DNA of 7,434 bases, taken from the NCBI GenBank assembly GCA_903854805.1, contig CAINXK010000201.1, forward strand, positions 1 through 7,434, given 5' to 3'. Shown here piece by piece: positions 7,180 to 7,434 of the stretch; position 1 is the stretch's first letter; each line of letters starts with the position of its first letter. The notes under the pieces were generated by a model. It saw nothing but the letters and a program-made list of their open reading frames with translations. It searched no databases and had not been told where the DNA came from. A program made the position numbers and the translations under genes. This DNA comes from an uncultured Anaerolineae bacterium. GTDB taxonomy: Bacteria > Chloroflexota > Anaerolineae > Anaerolineales > Villigracilaceae.

Positions 7180-7201
7180 ATATCCAGGCAAGACAAATAC
7201 T
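7168..7201. repeat. Perfect 10-bp inverted repeat, candidate operator
   Basis: The arms AGTATTTGTC (7168-7177) and GACAAATACT (7192-7201) are perfect reverse complements with a 14-bp spacer. The arm nearer the operon overlaps the -35 hexamer of promoter P1, as a repressor or activator site might. The arms are AT-rich and no T run follows directly on the minus strand, so a transcription terminator is less likely. No regulator gene is visible in the window. Confidence 0.55.
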
Positions 7202-7285
7202 CTTTTCCGGAAATAAATCGCCAGATCGAGTTCATATTTCTGCACAGATGTTTTACAGCTTGGTCATTTAGACAATTAGTTTGTA

Positions 7286-7434
7286 CTAGACGGCGCCCCG
7301 TTGTTTGAAAACAGCCCCAACTGTTTTTAATAAAATCACGATATCGAACCACAAGCCGCGCCTCTCGATATAAGCAATATCCAGCCGCAAGCGATCATCA
7401 AATTCAACCGAACCACGCCCCTCAATTTGCCACA
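7286..7434 (-). CDS. Polyprenyl-phosphate sugar-phosphate transferase, C-terminal end (gene runs off the right edge)
   Basis: Forty-eight C-terminal residues are visible, beginning WQIEGRGSVEFDDRLRLDIA, followed by a TAG stop. They match the end of the bacterial sugar transferase family (Bac_transf, PF02397). In that family LWQIxGR is followed by an acidic LDxxYI segment and then SLWxDxxILLKTxxAVxxxxGA; here these read WQIEGR, LDIAYIERRGLWFD and IVILLKTVGAVFKQRGA. Such enzymes move a hexose-1-phosphate from a nucleotide sugar to undecaprenyl phosphate and so start the lipid-linked repeat unit at the cytoplasmic membrane. The catalytic part lies beyond the right edge. A 290-bp gap separates it from the Wzz gene, so it may be a separate transcription unit. 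The sugar cannot be told from this fragment. Confidence 0.9.
   Translation of the reverse strand, partial: WQIEGRGSVEFDDRLRLDIAYIERRGLWFDIVILLKTVGAVFKQRGAV

Larger units (their letters stand above)
6996..7285. other. AT-rich intergenic region upstream of the polysaccharide operon
   Basis: This is the only sizeable non-coding gap. It is markedly richer in A and T than the flanking genes. No convincing small gene or RNA gene is seen on either strand. It carries two minus-strand promoter candidates, a perfect inverted repeat, a homopolymer tract and the Wzz ribosome binding site, each listed separately. No strong GC-rich terminator hairpin with a T run follows the sugar transferase stop, so read-through from upstream remains possible. 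The part from 7202 to 7285 shows nothing recognisable. Confidence 0.8.

Noticed and set aside
7308..7327. Inverted repeat AAAACAG/CTGTTTT with a 6-base loop as a terminator
   Set aside because: It lies inside the conserved coding end of the sugar transferase, has an AT-rich stem, and its T bases belong to the stem itself.
1..7434. Mobile element, CRISPR array, tRNA or rRNA
   Set aside because: No transposase, integrase, terminal repeats, spaced repeat array or RNA-like conserved sequence was seen on either strand.

Overview
The window is one continuous stretch of a bacterial surface- or exo-polysaccharide (Wzx/Wzy-type) biosynthesis locus. Every supported gene lies on the minus strand, so the locus reads from right to left. 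No RNA gene, transposon, integrase or CRISPR array was found. Base composition is moderate and even across the coding part; the one sizeable intergenic gap is clearly AT-rich. The host cannot be fixed from the sequence. The gene set and moderate GC would suit an environmental bacterium, and my guess is a member of the Chloroflexota (Anaerolineae-like). That guess rests on general resemblance only and is weak.

Reading in the direction of transcription, the window opens with the last 48 codons of a polyprenyl-phosphate sugar-phosphate transferase, the type of enzyme that starts a lipid-linked glycan (7286-7434). A 290-bp AT-rich gap follows (6996-7285). It holds two plausible promoters, a perfect 10-bp inverted repeat overlapping one of them, an 11-base T tract inside the spacer of the other, and a strong ribosome binding site. 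Six tightly packed genes come next: a Wzz-type chain-length regulator fused to a GGDEF-like domain (5889-6995), a multi-spanning Wzy_C/O-antigen-ligase-family protein (4371-5870), a Wzx-type flippase (2905-4368), and three GT4-like glycosyltransferases (1736-2902, 533-1729, and 1-536, which runs off the left edge). Gaps are 18, 2, 2 and 6 bp, then a 4-bp ATGA overlap, which indicates one operon with translational coupling.

Inferred pathway: the initiating transferase loads the first sugar phosphate on the lipid carrier, the glycosyltransferases build the repeat unit on the cytoplasmic face, the flippase moves it across the membrane, the Wzy_C protein polymerises it or transfers it, and the Wzz protein sets chain length.

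The most interesting point is the Wzz protein. Where related co-polymerases carry a tyrosine kinase or nothing, this one has a cytoplasmic GGDEF fold. Its catalytic signature is destroyed (GEIEF, no metal-binding aspartate), but an RxxD motif sits exactly where the c-di-GMP inhibitory site lies. This suggests a polysaccharide co-polymerase that senses c-di-GMP directly, by analogy with PelD. A second point is the ligase-family protein, which has alanine where a histidine is normally conserved.
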